A DNA stretch of 64,000 bases from Nigrospora sphaerica (taxonomy: Eukaryota; Ascomycota; Sordariomycetes; Amphisphaeriales; Apiosporaceae), in assembly GCA_018287875.1 (NCBI GenBank), contig JAGVVL010000001.1, positions 4,836,001 through 4,900,000 of the forward strand, given 5' to 3'. The translations under genes were made by a program, and so were the position numbers. Positions 19,531 through 31,843 of this stretch are shown here, one piece after another (position 1 is the stretch's first letter; the number at the start of each line of letters is the position of its first letter). The notes beneath the pieces are model-generated. The model saw nothing but the letters and a program-made list of their open reading frames with translations, made no database searches and was not told the origin of the DNA.

Positions 19531-21524
19531 ATCTGAAATGCGGGTCGACCGGGGCCGGGTGGACGGTCAACGAGGCCGGCGGCGGGATGGATACTTAAGC
19601 AGCGAGGCGGCGTGGACGAAGACGCCAAGGGTGCGTGCTCTCGTTGCCCGTGCAAGGTGTGCTTACGGACCTCCTGGCAGTACGGAAAAGAAGAGGAGCA
19701 GGCGACGAGGACGGGAGCATGAAGCTGAGGATGATGAGAACTAGTGGAAGAAGCGGATTGAAGGTCATGTGTGTACAGGCAGGCGCAGGCAGACACGCAG
19801 GCAGACCAGCAGTCGAGCAAGATGTCGCGGAATGAGACTTGTGGCAGCAGCGTTTAGTCAATTATCGGTGTCGCGGGCGCGCGCACCACAGAAGGCTCCT
19901 TCCCTTTCTCTCTCTCGCCTGGTTTCCGTTGCTCTCTTCCCCGTTGCCTGCCTATATGTAAGATGGGGAAGCAGGACTGGGGCTTGGCTCGAAGATGTAG
20001 GTGTGTGAGGGTGGTTTGGTTGCCGCCCCCCGAGGCTGAAGTCTCGTCATCCGGGCCAGTCATTCCCATATTGGGGGGGGGGAGGGGGAGCAAAAGGAGG
20101 GGTGGTTGCCTTGGGCGCGGAAAGAAGGCGCAGGCGGGGTTGCTCTACCGACCCTACTCCGTATTTGCCTGAGATCTAGGAGATGCCAGGACGCATGCAG
20201 GGAGGTAGGCAGCTGAGTACAAAAGAAGCACTTAACTTACTGACTAATGGAACTCAGATGGTCATTACAATGAAAGTAAAAGAAGAAATAGGGTATGCAC
20301 TTTGGTAAAGTAGGCAAGGAAAGAAATCGGCAGCTAAAGACAAGTCGACAGGAAGTGAGTTATGTACTGTGAGAATGGTGGTCGTACTAACATCCATTCC
20401 CAGCCTGGCATGGAAACCTTGAGAGATATGTTGGGCGCCTCGGGCCGGGTAAGAGTGTGTGTATGTGCCTGTAGCTCTGATGCCCGGCAGCCTAGGAGGT
20501 TCCTTGCGGTAAAAGCACGTACTCCAGAAGGAACCATGTACCAAACCTAGAGGAAGCTGGAGCACACAGCAGCAGTCCCTGGGAAAGGCCGCGAGACAGC
20601 GCTCGCTGCAGGGCTGGAGATGGATAACCTTCAGGTCCAGGGTTGGGAGGGCTATCTGACGCGGGTGTTGATGGATCGGGGAGGGGACAAGGGCACGCCT
20701 TTTCCGTCAATACATGCACGGGATCCAGGCATGGGGTGCTGCTGCACGGCGCTTCAGTGTGCAGACACGCGATGCGCTGTTGGATTTGATACCCTGGGAA
20801 CATACCGTCGGAGAGGCAATCACCCATTAGCGCAACCCGCTTTCAGAGGTACGGGGCTTTTACTGTCTAAGCGACCTTGCCAAGGAGCCCTGTACGGAGA
20901 TGTAAGTACGAATGCAGGTACAAAACCGTTTCCATCCCAACGGCCAGCCTCCGGCCTCGACGATGGCATTTTGGAGTCAGGCGAGCCAGGATAAGCTGCC
21001 CATGACTGCTATTCCCACTGGGGAGACCACTTCCTAAGTTCCAACTACGACGATGTATCTAAGGGCATACTTCCTAGTGGCCAAAAAAGAACCCGGCAGG
21101 GCGATTCATTGGGCATGGGGATGGGTCGTCTAGCCGTAGTACTACATGTAGTTAGTGACAACCATGGGCGAACACCTTGTTAACAATCTCGAGGGGGATC
21201 AAACAGCTGAGTAGAATCTTTGAAGCTACTCTGCTGGTTGAATACGCGCGACATTGTGGTTCGGGTTAGATATTCCTGTACTGAACCGGGAGCGCTGTGT
21301 CTTTAGTCCATGCGTACATGCGTACTACCACTAACTACCTTGGATCTTTGTCCGTACATCGTACCTTCCCGTCCGAGAGACGTGGTTTTTTGCACCGTCG
21401 TCGCCCAGAACCAACCTCTGCTTCTCTCCCCCTCCCTCTTTGGACGCGACACCGTCTTCCTCCCCCCTTCCCCTTCACCACCCGCAAAGACCGCGCCTGA
21501 GCCCTTCGCCACCCAACCGGCGCC
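19531..21524. other. 2-kb divergent intergenic region between the UBC gene and erg26
   Basis: This stretch carries both promoters. It contains a near-pure G tract at about 20073-20090 and a CT-rich leader before 21525. Short ORFs on both strands have no recognisable domains. I did not find a convincing sterol regulatory element upstream of erg26 by eye. Confidence 0.55.
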
Positions 21525-22737
21525 ATGGCCGTGAAGCAGGACCAGCAGCAGCAGGAAAAGCCCAGCCTGGGGCACGTGCTCGTGATAGGGGGCAACGGCT
21601 TCCTGGGCCACCACGTTGTGCGCCTGCTGCAGCGCGACTGGACGTGCAGCGCCATCTCGGTCGTGGACCTGCGGTGCGCGCGCAACCGGTTCGACGGCGT
21701 CGAGTATGTCGAGGCCGACATCACTGACGCCGACAACCTGCACAAGGTTCTCGGCCGCCTCCGGCCCGACGCCGTAATCCACACGGCCTCGCCCCCAGCC
21801 CAGGGCAGCGGCGCCGTCAGCAAAGACCTCTTCGCCCGCGTCAACGTCGAGGGCACGCGCGCCGTCGTCGCCGCCTGCCAGCAGGCCGCCGTCAAGGCCC
21901 TCGTCTTCACCAGCTCCGCCAGCATCATGAGCGACAACCAGTCCGACCTGATCAACGCGAGCGAGAATTGGCCCGTCATCCGCGGCAAGGCCCAGACCGA
22001 GTACTACTCCGAGACCAAGGTACGCAATGCCGATCCCCTTCTTCCCCTCCCCCGCCCAATCTGTCTGCTGCCCCTTGTTCGCTCACATCCCCTCTCCCTC
22101 CCTACAGGCCGAAGCTGAGTCGATTGTCTTGGCCGCCAATCGCGCGGAGCCGGCGCCCCGGCTGCTGACGACTGCGATCCGCCCTTCGGGCATCTTCGGC
22201 GAGGGCGACGTCCAAGCTATCTACCACCTGGTCAACATCTACCACCAGGGCCGGCACAACGTGCAGATCGGCGAGAACGAGAACCTGTTCGAATTCACCT
22301 ACGTCGAGAACGTGGTCCACGCCCACCTGCTGGCCGCCCGCGCCCTGCTCGTCACCCACGCCAGCAGCACGGTGCCACTGGACCACGAGCGCGTCGACGG
22401 CGAGGCCTTCATCATCACCAACGGCGAGCCCATCTACTTTTGGGACTTTGCCCGCGCCGTCTGGCGCGCCGCCGGCAGCGACAAGGGGCCCGGCAGCGCC
22501 TGGGTCCTATCCCGCGAGACGGGCCTGGTCCTCGGCCTGCTGAGCGAGGTCTTCTGCGCCATCATTCGCAAGCCGCCCACCTTCAACCGCCAGCGCATCA
22601 CCTACAGCTGCATGACGCGCTACTACGACATCACCAAGGCAAGGAGGCGGCTCGGCTACGTGCCTCTGGTCAAGTTGAGCGACGGAGTCAAGCGCGCCGT
22701 CGAATGGACGCTCGCGCAGCAGCAGACGAAGAACTGA
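21525..22737 (+). CDS. erg26: Sterol-4-alpha-carboxylate 3-dehydrogenase (decarboxylating)
   Basis: NAD(P)-dependent short-chain dehydrogenase of the C4-demethylation complex in ergosterol synthesis. It oxidises and decarboxylates the 4-carboxysterol made by Erg25, before Erg27 acts, at the ER membrane. Two exons, 21525-22019 and 22108-22737, encode 374 residues. The 88-nt intron (22020-22107) has a GTACGC donor and a CTACAG acceptor. The Rossmann motif GGNGFLG is at 22-28. The catalytic YxxxK pair is Tyr161 and Lys165 (YSETK), and the exon junction falls directly after the Lys codon. Family features that follow include TTAIRPSGIFGEGD, FTYVENVVHAH, FIITNGEPIYFWDF, and the C-terminal TRYYDITKARRRLGY. 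Length is close to yeast Erg26 (349 aa). An N-terminal Gln run (QDQQQQ) precedes the fold. Confidence 0.95.
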
Positions 22738-24049
22738 CCGAGCCCGTTCCGTGCTTGTAAATTCTTCGTTATGCCACGTTTCGTACTATCTTCATGCCTG
22801 TGCCAATACCCACCGAAAGCGTTGGTTGCTTGGTGAGCCTAGATGCCTACTTAATGTTCTTTTTTCTTTAAGCTTGCACAAACCCATATTTACGAGCCGT
22901 ACGAAAATCAAAATTCGGTCACCGTCTCCCTCGGGCCACTTCAGATACCCGCTTATGTAGGATGTACTACATAACTTACCACGTCGTCAGGCATCCGGCC
23001 AGTGCCTGCCCACGTTGGACCCCTGACGAGTGCACACCCCGCGGCTCAATATGGCCCTGGACAGATGGCGAGGCACGATTTCCCCGAGGACAACGGGTTG
23101 TTCAACATGTATGACAACGGTGGCTGCTTGCTTAAGTGCAGAGCAGAGTGCGAGTGCTACGACTCGACGTCTCTTTCCAGTGTCAACTACCTCTAGCTGG
23201 CTAGTCCCCTCGAGGCCATTCGCCAAACCCCCAACTTGATTTCTCCGCTCGCTTCCCGAGGCAATCGTTCACTGTCCGCATGTTCGTTGGCATGCCCACG
23301 CGACCTGCACCACTAGCATCAACCGCAGGTTTCAAAAGCTCGATGCCCCCCTCCCTTTCCCTTCTCATACGCGGTAGGACGAAAAAGAACGCGCAGCCCT
23401 CGAACCCCTGTTCTGAGACCCTCGGCGGAAGCCCGCGCTGCCGCTCCCAGACGCCTCCAGGCAAGAAGACCCCTTGGCAATGCCACTCCAGGTCTGGCCC
23501 AGGCGCAACAAACTCATACATGAGGCGATCTACACCCACGCACTGTCGAATCGAAGACAAAGAGACAGCCACCAAAAACGCTGGCATATATCCACACTAC
23601 TCCAAACACTGAAACCACTTGACGGAGCACCATTCGGCCTGCTCGTCATACGGGACCGCTATGCAAAGTGGCGCGGTCGGCAGATCGACCTGACCCGACC
23701 ACAACGTCAAAAACAAGAATTACCACAGGGGAGAAGGGAGGCGAGAAACTCCCGAGGAGGAGGCGAGGTTTCCAAGGGCGTTGCGGGGAATGGATGCGAA
23801 TGGAAGCGTGCAAAGCCCAACCTTGTGGGTTTGGGGGCGGTTCAATTGTAACGCCGACCGGAAATGCTGTGTCATCTGTCTACACCGAAGTCATGCTATG
23901 TCGTAAAAGGGAGTTGCCGCCCCAATATGCAGGAAAATGTGGCCTCGATCCATATACCAAGAGGTATCCGGAAGCAGGAAGGCCACGCACAGGGTATATA
24001 CCTAGGTATATATGGGTTTGTATATATACCAAAGGGCGCCGCGGGGGCA
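22738..24049. other. Convergent 3' intergenic region between erg26 and lrg1
   Basis: 1.3 kb between stops. A minus-strand ORF of 128 codons (23587-23201) has no recognisable domain and may be 3' UTR or chance. TATATA-rich elements sit immediately beyond the lrg1 stop (listed separately). Confidence 0.55.
23993..24030 (-). terminator. Palindromic TATATA elements just past the lrg1 stop
   Basis: TATATACCTAGGTATATA (23995-24012) is a perfect 18-nt palindrome. GGTATATA at 23993-24000 can also pair with TATATACC at 24023-24030. The cluster lies 20-57 nt downstream of the lrg1 stop. UAUAUA is the classic 3'-end efficiency element in yeast, so a role in lrg1 polyadenylation is plausible but unproven. 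The same words recur in unrelated intergenic DNA here. Confidence 0.3.
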
Positions 24050-27000
24050 TCAGCCTGTGCCGGTCGTGATGGAGCTGTTCTGCCGCCCCCAGGCCGAGTT
24101 GCGCCACTCCCGGCGTTGGCCGTTCTCCGTTACCTCGCCTTGGTTCTCGCCCTGGGCAGGCTGCTCGGGGATGGGAGCTGGGCTGCCGTCGGGCCGACGA
24201 TGGCCCGCATTTCCGGGCATGGGCGACGCTGCGTCCTGCACGGGGCGCACGCTGCGCTCCTGGTGCCAGGTGCCCGGGTCCGTGTCCACACGGGTAGCCA
24301 GGGGCCGCATCGCATCTTGTCGGGTGAATGTTTCTTGCTCGTACGGCCGAGAACCTGAGGTCGAACGATCCTGGAGGCGCCGCATGAGTTCCTTGGTCGT
24401 CATGTCGCCATAGAGGCTCGAATCGCTCAGCATATCCATCAGTTCGTCGGGAACCTGGCGCCAGGGGTTAGTCGGGTTGCTGTTGTTCGTGGCGGGGGGG
24501 GGGGGCTGCTTACCATGCACATCTCCTCATTGTACTGAATTAACTCCTCTACACAGGCCACGGCCGTCATGGGCTCGTCGGAAAAGCTCGGGCTCTTGGT
24601 GTTAGTGAACAAGATATTGGGCGCTATGACACGCGCGAGGTTGTGCACATCCATCCTGGAGCCCGACTCTTCATCCACTTGATGGAATGTCGCCGTCCAC
24701 TTGAGGAAGTTGAAGAGCACCTCGAGCGTATCGCGGTGTATTTGCGGCAGCAGGCAGCAGCACAAGTGCAAGCAGTGCTTTCTCTTCTCGGCATCCTTGA
24801 TCTTGGTTGCCGCGATCCACACCGAGTACAGCTTCTGAGTCATGAGAGGATCGGGCAGCTCACGCAGGTAGCGCTTGAGCAGAGCCGCCAGCTGATGGGG
24901 CGTCTCGTCGTTCCACCGAATCGCATCGCAGCCATCCCGGTCGACGGCCGCAACCTGCTCTGACAATTTTTTGATGTTTCCGTTCTTGCGGAAGACGCCT
25001 TCGACAGACAGGTCTTTGTTCTTCAGCGCCGTAATGGTGTCCTCGACAATGGCAGGAATCCGGAGGGCGCCGGGGCCAACACCGTCTGTAGAGTCTGCGC
25101 CGTCGCGCTCGACGATGACCTCTAAGGGGACGCCGAAAACACCCTTCTTCTTAATGTTCTTGCGGTTGTCCTTGTTGCCGAACGCTTTGCCAAACTTGTT
25201 CCAGAACGTAGGGGCCTTCCTGGCCTCGATCAGCCCGGACAGTTCGTCCAGTGTGAATTCAGGCTCGAGCAAGGGGAACATGGAGAGCACGGCGACGTGG
25301 CGTACGATGAAGTACTCCAGTCCGGAGAGCTCCGAGAAGAACTTCCTCCCGCCTCTTTGGGGTGACGCCTCGGCTTGGAGGCCGGCGAGGTCGTCCCGGC
25401 CATCCGACTGTGACCTCTGGTGGCTCCCGCCAGCACCGAAGGCCGGATGAGTAGCCGGCGACCGGAAAAGCTCCTGGCGCGACTGCCTGTAGGCATTGGT
25501 CTGCTTCTCCTTGGCCTGTTCCACTGCCACTATGCGGGGAATATCGTCCAAAGTTAGAGCGTCCTGGTGACCAAAGTATTGCTCGGTCGAGCCGCCCAGG
25601 CCCCGCTCCCGGTCCTCCTCGGCCATGCTTCTATCTTGAGAGGCGCCGTCGTCAGCGTCGCCCGAGGCACGGCCCTCGGGGCCATCCATTATCCTCGAGG
25701 TTCGAGCCTTTCTCAGGCTGGAAGAGAGGTGCTTGTCCAGGCGGGTGCTCCGCAGCCGACGCACATCATTGAGCGTGCTCTCGTAGGACGACTCTCGCTG
25801 GTGGCGTTCCTGCTCGGTATGAGCAAAAGACTTGGACCGGGAGTCGGAAGAGAGCATGGGCACGGTGTCTTCAGTCGAAGACCTACGCCCATCGGGGGCA
25901 TCATTCCCGTTCGCCGTCTCCGAGGCCGGGGGCAAGGCGCCGCTGGTCCGCAGAATCTCCAGCAGGCGCGCGAGAGCCACCTTGAGCAAGAACACGTACT
26001 GCTGGAGTTTGGAAATGCGCTCCAGGGGCTGGCCAGCGCCGGAGGCATCGCATTCGTTACACAAGATGGTCAGATCTTGCTGTAAACGGGCCTGGTCCAA
26101 CGCCTTGGCAAGTGTCTTGGCGCAACGCTCACAGGTCACACAGTTAGCATGCCATCGTTTGTCGCCACGCAGGGCACATTCGTCTTCGATGGGTTTGCGG
26201 CAGCGCGTGCACTGGTCCGAGTCGTTCGCGGACAACTGGGCCATGCCGTTCGTGATCTGCAGTGTGCTGTTATCGTCGCCCTTGGTCGATTCAATGATGG
26301 CGAGATCGTCCAAAAACCGGTAGAGCCCTTCGGCGCTGTTGCTCTCTCTCTCCAACTTCAGTGCGCCCTGAAGGCAGATGCGAATGAGAAGCTTCAGGTA
26401 GTGAGCGAGCCCCGTGACCAGCGACAAGAGCTCCTGGGTGACGCCAAGCTTGCGCACTCCCGTGTCCTGCGTCTTGGACAGGAGAGAGAAGAATGCGACG
26501 ATTTTCTTACAGAGAAGTTTCGCCTCCCTGCTATACGACAGACCTGCACCGAGGGTTAGCAACCGGCATCCATTTCCCAGCAAGATGGAGCGAAGCCCAT
26601 GCGCACCTTTCATTTCTGACCGTTTCATTGTGTCGTCCAGCCTGTCGGCGCCCTGAAACAGTATTTCCACGTGTAGGATGAACTTTTTTGCGACCAGGAC
26701 CCCGTCAATATAAGCCCCGTTGCTCACGTGCAGAAGCATGTCGGATATGCAGGCCGCGGATGATTCCTCGAAGGACGAGAGGACACTCCAAATGCGATAG
26801 ACCTTGTCCTCCATCTTCTCCTCCTGCACCTTAACCAGTTCACGGCTTTCGGCCGTGTCCTCGGGGTCCGGTAGGGGCTCATCGCCGTCTTGCGCGGGGG
26901 TCAGGCGGACGTTCCAGAACTTATGTATCATGTAGCATTCGGGGTGCCAGTGCTGGTTCTGCCCGTTGCGGAAAATCTCGACAAACTGTTTGAGAATGGC

Positions 27001-27737
27001 GGTATGACAGCCGTTACACCGCTGGGCGAACTGGGTAGAGTAATGGTAGTGGCAGTAGACGTTGCCGTCGTGCTCGTAGTAGCTGTCCTGCGCGCCAAAA
27101 ACGGTCGAGCAGAGAGAGCAGGTGAAGTGCTCCACGTGGTACTTGCGGTCGAGCGCGGTTATATAGGAGCCTCGGAGGGCGCCACCACACTGGAAGCAGA
27201 GGAGGCCTAGGCGCCGGAAGTAGTCGGTCTCGCAGAGGGGATACTGGCCACTGCCTCCCTCGTCCTCGGCAGGGAAGAACTTGGAGGCAACGATCTGGCC
27301 ACAGTCCTTTCGGGGGGGAGAGGTAGATGTCAGTCTTTTGGGGGGGGGGGGGCGTGTGCTGGCCCGGGAAGAGGCCGGATAGTGGTTCAACTTACTTGGC
27401 ATTTGAAGCAGTCGAGGTGAAATGTGCCGTCCAGCGCACGCACGAATTGGCCAGTCAAGGGCTCGCCGCACTTGTGGCATACGCGCACTTGGCCGCTGGC
27501 GGTTCGGCCCCGGCCCCTCGATCGGTTTCGTTCGCTGCTCTTCCGGGGCTCGCTGCCGACGCTGCGGGTGGGAGAGCCAAGGGGGCGATTCGGAGGCGGG
27601 AAGGCGCCGTTATTGTTCGAGGGGCTGGGCGTCATGGCAGCGCGATCGCTGTCGAGCTGGTAGCCACCCTCGGTGAACGGGGGAGGAAGATGAGCCTGGG
27701 CGCGATCCACGTCGCCTCCGTGATCAGGGCCCATCAT
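24050..27737 (-). CDS. lrg1: LIM-domain Rho GTPase-activating protein, Lrg1 type
   Basis: Negative regulator of Rho1-type GTPases that controls beta-glucan synthesis and polar hyphal growth. Three exons, 27737-27396, 27306-24514 and 24454-24050, encode 1,179 residues; the introns at 27307-27395 and 24455-24513 have GTAAGT and GTAAGC donors. LIM1 starts at CHKCGEPL (87) and is interrupted by intron 1 after FKCQ (114), resuming DCGQIVASKFF. LIM2 follows (CFQCGGALRGSY through HYHYSTQFAQRC), then a partial third zinc motif with CNGCHTAILKQF. A further LIM lies near 479-535 (CTRCRKPIEDECALRGDKRW). The RhoGAP domain occupies about 835-1045, with the arginine-finger region EGVFRKNGNIKKL near 886. 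The C-terminal tail (1046-1179) is disordered and Gln/Arg-rich. Domain order matches yeast Lrg1 and Neurospora LRG-1. Confidence 0.95.
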
Positions 27738-28253
27738 GGCGACCCAGGTTGTCCGTCGCCCCTAAGCGGTGGCCAGGCCAAAAGGAAGTGCTCAGGGTTG
27801 GGATGGGTGCCCCGTCAAATGGCCGCGGCAATTGAAGGAGCCAAGGGCAAGAGGAAGCGGCGTTGGTGTCGGTGTTGGCGGCGGCGACAGCGTTGGTGGT
27901 GGGAGGTATGGTGGTTGCGGCAGGGTGGTGGTGGTGGTGGCTGTTGCAGTGTCCCACGTCAGACTTGAGCATTGGGCAGACGACCTGATGGCTTTCCCGC
28001 CCAGGAGAGCGCGTTGTCACTAACGAATGGGCTCAGGCTGCCCGAGATGCAGGCAGGCCTACCAAGAGGTGAGGCGTGACGGAGGGGCGGGAGTAGGGGT
28101 ACAGCAGAGCCGGGGGGGACTCGAATGTGATTCGGGTCCTGGGGGTATAAGTGCGCGCCAGGGATAGATCAATACATGGGCTGGTGTCGGATGGAGGCTG
28201 GCGGTAGCCGGGCAGTGTAACCGCGAGAAAGAGAGAGAGAGTTGGCTATTACA

Positions 28254-28351
28254 GGAGCAGCAGCAACAGCGGCGGCGGCGGCAGCAGCAGCGGCGGGCAG
28301 CGGGCAGCAGCAGCGGCAGCAGCAGCAGCAGCGGCGGCGGCGGCGGCAGCG
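28254..28351. repeat. CAG/CGG trinucleotide-rich tract
   Basis: Roughly 100 bases built almost entirely from CAG and CGG triplets, about 520 nt upstream of the lrg1 start codon. On either strand it would encode only homopolymers (Ala, Ser, Gln, Cys or Arg), and no flanking gene frame is evident. It is read as a promoter or 5' leader repeat. Confidence 0.85.
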
Positions 28352-28551
28352 GGAGGCGGGTAGGTAGGCCGATAGGTAGGTAGATCGTAGGGGAGCCAAG
28401 GTAGGGAGGGAGAACGAGCGACAGGAAGTTGGGTTGCCGGGAATTTTGGACCCTGTCCGTCCTGCGACGAGCCTCTGGAGCTGTCTGTCCTTCGGCCGGC
28501 CTATGTGTTTCTCTGTCTTGGCTGCGGGCTCACACGTTCAAACGGCTCCCG

Positions 28552-28554
<3 letters not shown>

Positions 28555-28595
<41 letters not shown>

Positions 28596-28612
28596 TTCTC
28601 TCTCCTGTAGGG
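28555..28612. repeat. CT microsatellite
   Basis: An uninterrupted CT dinucleotide run followed by CTTT-interrupted units. It lies upstream of lrg1 and outside supported genes. Confidence 0.9.
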
Positions 28613-29112
28613 GATGATTGGGAGTGGTGGTTGCGGAGGAGGTAAGGTAGGTTGGTCTTGACTGGCCGTACGTAGTGGGATTGGGGTTGGGATTGATTGG
28701 ATTGGGACTGGATTGGGCCGGCCTGGCGTGCCAGGGACTGACTGACGGGGAACCGGGGGGGAGACGCAAGTGGATTGATGGTGGCTTTGGTGGGAGAGCG
28801 GGTGAGCAGCCGGGGGATAAAACGGGCTGACACTCGAGCTACATTTAGCACCCGGCCAGTGGGCAGGAGCACATGGAATTGATGGGACAGGATCCAAAGC
28901 CGCAGCAGTACCACGCAAGCCCCTAGTGCGTATGTACCCAAGGTGTCCAGCTTATGGGCAGATAGATGGCCGGCAAAGCGCACGAGAGGGCAGGACAACG
29001 TGGGATGGATCGATACCTAGGCTCCTTAGGTCATGAGATACCGCAAGCATGTGCTAATGTACTTATGTACTGGGCAATCCCATCTGTAGATGTGGGTGGT
29101 GGTGTTTAGAGC

Positions 29113-29215
29113 CTGTGTGTGCGCCTCTGTGTGTGCGCGTGTATATGGTTGTGTGGGTGTGTTTGTGCGCGCATGTGCGCGTGTATGGCATGCCACTCAT
29201 GTGCGTGCGCGCGCG
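29113..29215. repeat. GT/GC alternating purine-pyrimidine tracts (Z-DNA-prone)
   Basis: Imperfect TG/CG repeats. Perfect alternating segments include 29164-29187 (24 nt) and 29198-29215 (18 nt). Such sequences can adopt Z-DNA under supercoiling. Confidence 0.75.
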
Positions 29216-31843
29216 GGGGAGCGCGATGGATGGAATGGGAGCTCAAAAGAGACGGGGGGAGAGAGGAGAAAAGAGGGGGACACAACACCACCACACCACC
29301 TCACCTCCTAACATCCATATCGGTGGTCGAGTATGTATGTAGGTACATCTTAGTTGATGGTTCCTAACGTCTCCTATTGCTGGTACCTACCTACTAATAC
29401 AAGGCATGGCCAGGTTATCGTCGAGGTCCTACTTGTTTTGGGATCATCTCAAAAATGCACATGGCCTCCTGTCACTACAGCCCAGCCCAGGCAGCCCAGT
29501 CCAATCCGGACCCTCATCCGTCCATCCATACCCATAGGTGGGTTACTGGGTACCTGCCTACTTCTTCTATCCATGCCTGTTGCTGGCTGTCCTGTGCCGC
29601 AGCCCGATGTGTGAACGTCACCGAAAGAAATGGGCTGGCGCGGGGGGCCCTTGTGGTGGGTTGCGGAATCAATGAATGAATGGCCTTTCAGTTCCCGTTG
29701 CGACGGGGCCCGGCGGCCACCCCCATGGCTGTCTTCAGCCTGGCAACATGGCTTGCTACGATGTAAATCAGGGGAGACGAGTCGGGTATGCCCCTCACCG
29801 CGACGACGCCCTCTAGGGAAGCAACCACGAACGAACAGCAGCGAGTGGTTGATTTTCTGGTCCCAGGGCCCCCAGCCAGGAAGTGGATGCCCGCCCACAC
29901 CAACACGCGCACCAGGAAACGACTACACTACACACGAACATGCCCAACCTCTACACACCAGTTTCCGGGCGTGGTCGTCAGGTACACTACCCAGTTTGCT
30001 CATTTGCTCGTCTCTGGGCATCGTCGTGTTTCTTATTATTCAATCTGGTTGGCCGTTCTGAACTTGGGTGGTGGCCGACTACTGATGCCATTTCTGGATG
30101 GTCACGTGGGGCTAATTTTACCATTGCTCCTAAACATATACCAGTCCCTGCCTCCTGAACCAAAGCCGTGACGATCACCCACGATGGCTAATGGGCCGCA
30201 CACAGAGATCCTCCTCTCTTACTCGGTATGTAGATAGGCTTGCTGGCTGGTTGTCTGGACCCCCTCTCCCTCATTTTCTGTTCAGCTGCCTGCCCGTTCA
30301 CCTCTCGAGCCCACCATCCCCTTCCTTATAACCCCCCCAACAAACATGTCGCCTCTCTCTCCCACCTCCCATCTTCCGTTCCTTGCGCTGTCTGCATTGC
30401 GTGTGTCTACTCTGTCCGCGTCGTGCCTGTGAGTGAGGGCGCGCGGGCTTGAGTGAGCTTCTGAGATTGTGCCCCTCCGCCTCCCTGTCGGCAGGAGACG
30501 CGTGTCTCCTACCATTGGTGTGCCTTTTTCGACCCGGTGGAGGCCCGGTGCATAGCGCGTCCAGGAGGTACATGCGTGTGCAGGTACTTTAGACCATGAT
30601 AACCTCTACGAAATGCTGCAAGCTGCTCATGCTGAAATGAAGGGGTCCCAAACCGCGCCCCTCAAAAACTGCCGCGCTGAGCAATGGCAAGCCGGCCGAT
30701 CTTCTTCCTCCTCCTACGTTTCAATTGGGTTTAACTACCTAACCTTCTACATGTGCCCCATTTGTGCAGCTGCAATGCTGCGGGATACCAGCCCTCCGAC
30801 ACCATGCTCGGAAGATTGCGAGTTTATCCTTCCCCTTGTAGACCGACCGAAGGGGGGCCAATGCACAGGCCCTCGGGCTGCTTGCCATGTCGGGGCCTGA
30901 GGCCAGAATCTCTGTGTCGTTTGCATAGCATGCCGTATGTAGCTCCGCCTGGAATGTGTAGGTGGGGGATACGGCCGACATCCTCTATACCTCTACGTAT
31001 GACTGATTGTGCCCGAGAGCGTAGGCCTGGAAAATCAATGGTCCGAAATCGACTAGCTGCCGTGTAGCAACTATGACCGCCGAGCCCACCATTAGTAGAT
31101 GTCCTCTCTGTGTATCCATTTTGGCCTCGCTGCCTCCCCTTATAGTCTGTGTCCAGGTTATCGCCAAGTCATTGCAGGCCCGTTCAACTGGCTCGAGATA
31201 CAGTGACCCTGCAACATCAGGAGTAGGCATCTTCACCTCTGTTGTTGCGATTCTCTTCAGCACTTAGTAATGACCCTTTGAGCCCCCACCCGCTCATACT
31301 CCCATAATGTTCCCACACATCCTAGGTACTTCTTAGCACGGTGACACGGTTTAGGCAAGCCTGCAACCTAAGGCGTGGATTGGTTAGAAGATAGCAACGC
31401 GAGGAGGAACGGATCCTCTCGACGTATTGGCGGTGTTGATACGTCCAGAAAAAACAAGGTATGGGGTGCATGGGCCTAGGCTGGCGCCTCTTTCCAGACG
31501 GGTGCTGGTGAAGAGGTGGATGGATGGACGGACGGCTGGACTAGAGAACCTCTTGCTATTATGTTGGAGGAGTTCTTCGTACATTGAACTGATGCGCCAC
31601 CCCCGATGTCCATCGGTATGTATTTAGGTCAATTACATGGTATTGGAAGTCTATACTTCCCGTACCACCGACTTACGTCTCCTTGGTAGCGCCATGAGCA
31701 CCACCATCTAGCTACAGTTGGCGGGAGCGCTCCCTCAGGTTGGAATAGATATGCGTGCTTCTGACTTCCCCAAGGCCCTCCCATGACTTGGACTTCTTCA
31801 TTTCCGCGAGGCCCGCTTTGTGTGTGGTACGTCTTCGTCTGAT

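Noticed and set aside
23201..23587. 128-codon minus-strand ORF between erg26 and lrg1
   Set aside because: No domain and located where 3' UTRs are expected; kept only as a note.
28169..28399. Poly-Cys/Arg/Ala ORF over the CAG/CGG tract
   Set aside because: A by-product of the triplet repeat; no conserved segment on either side.
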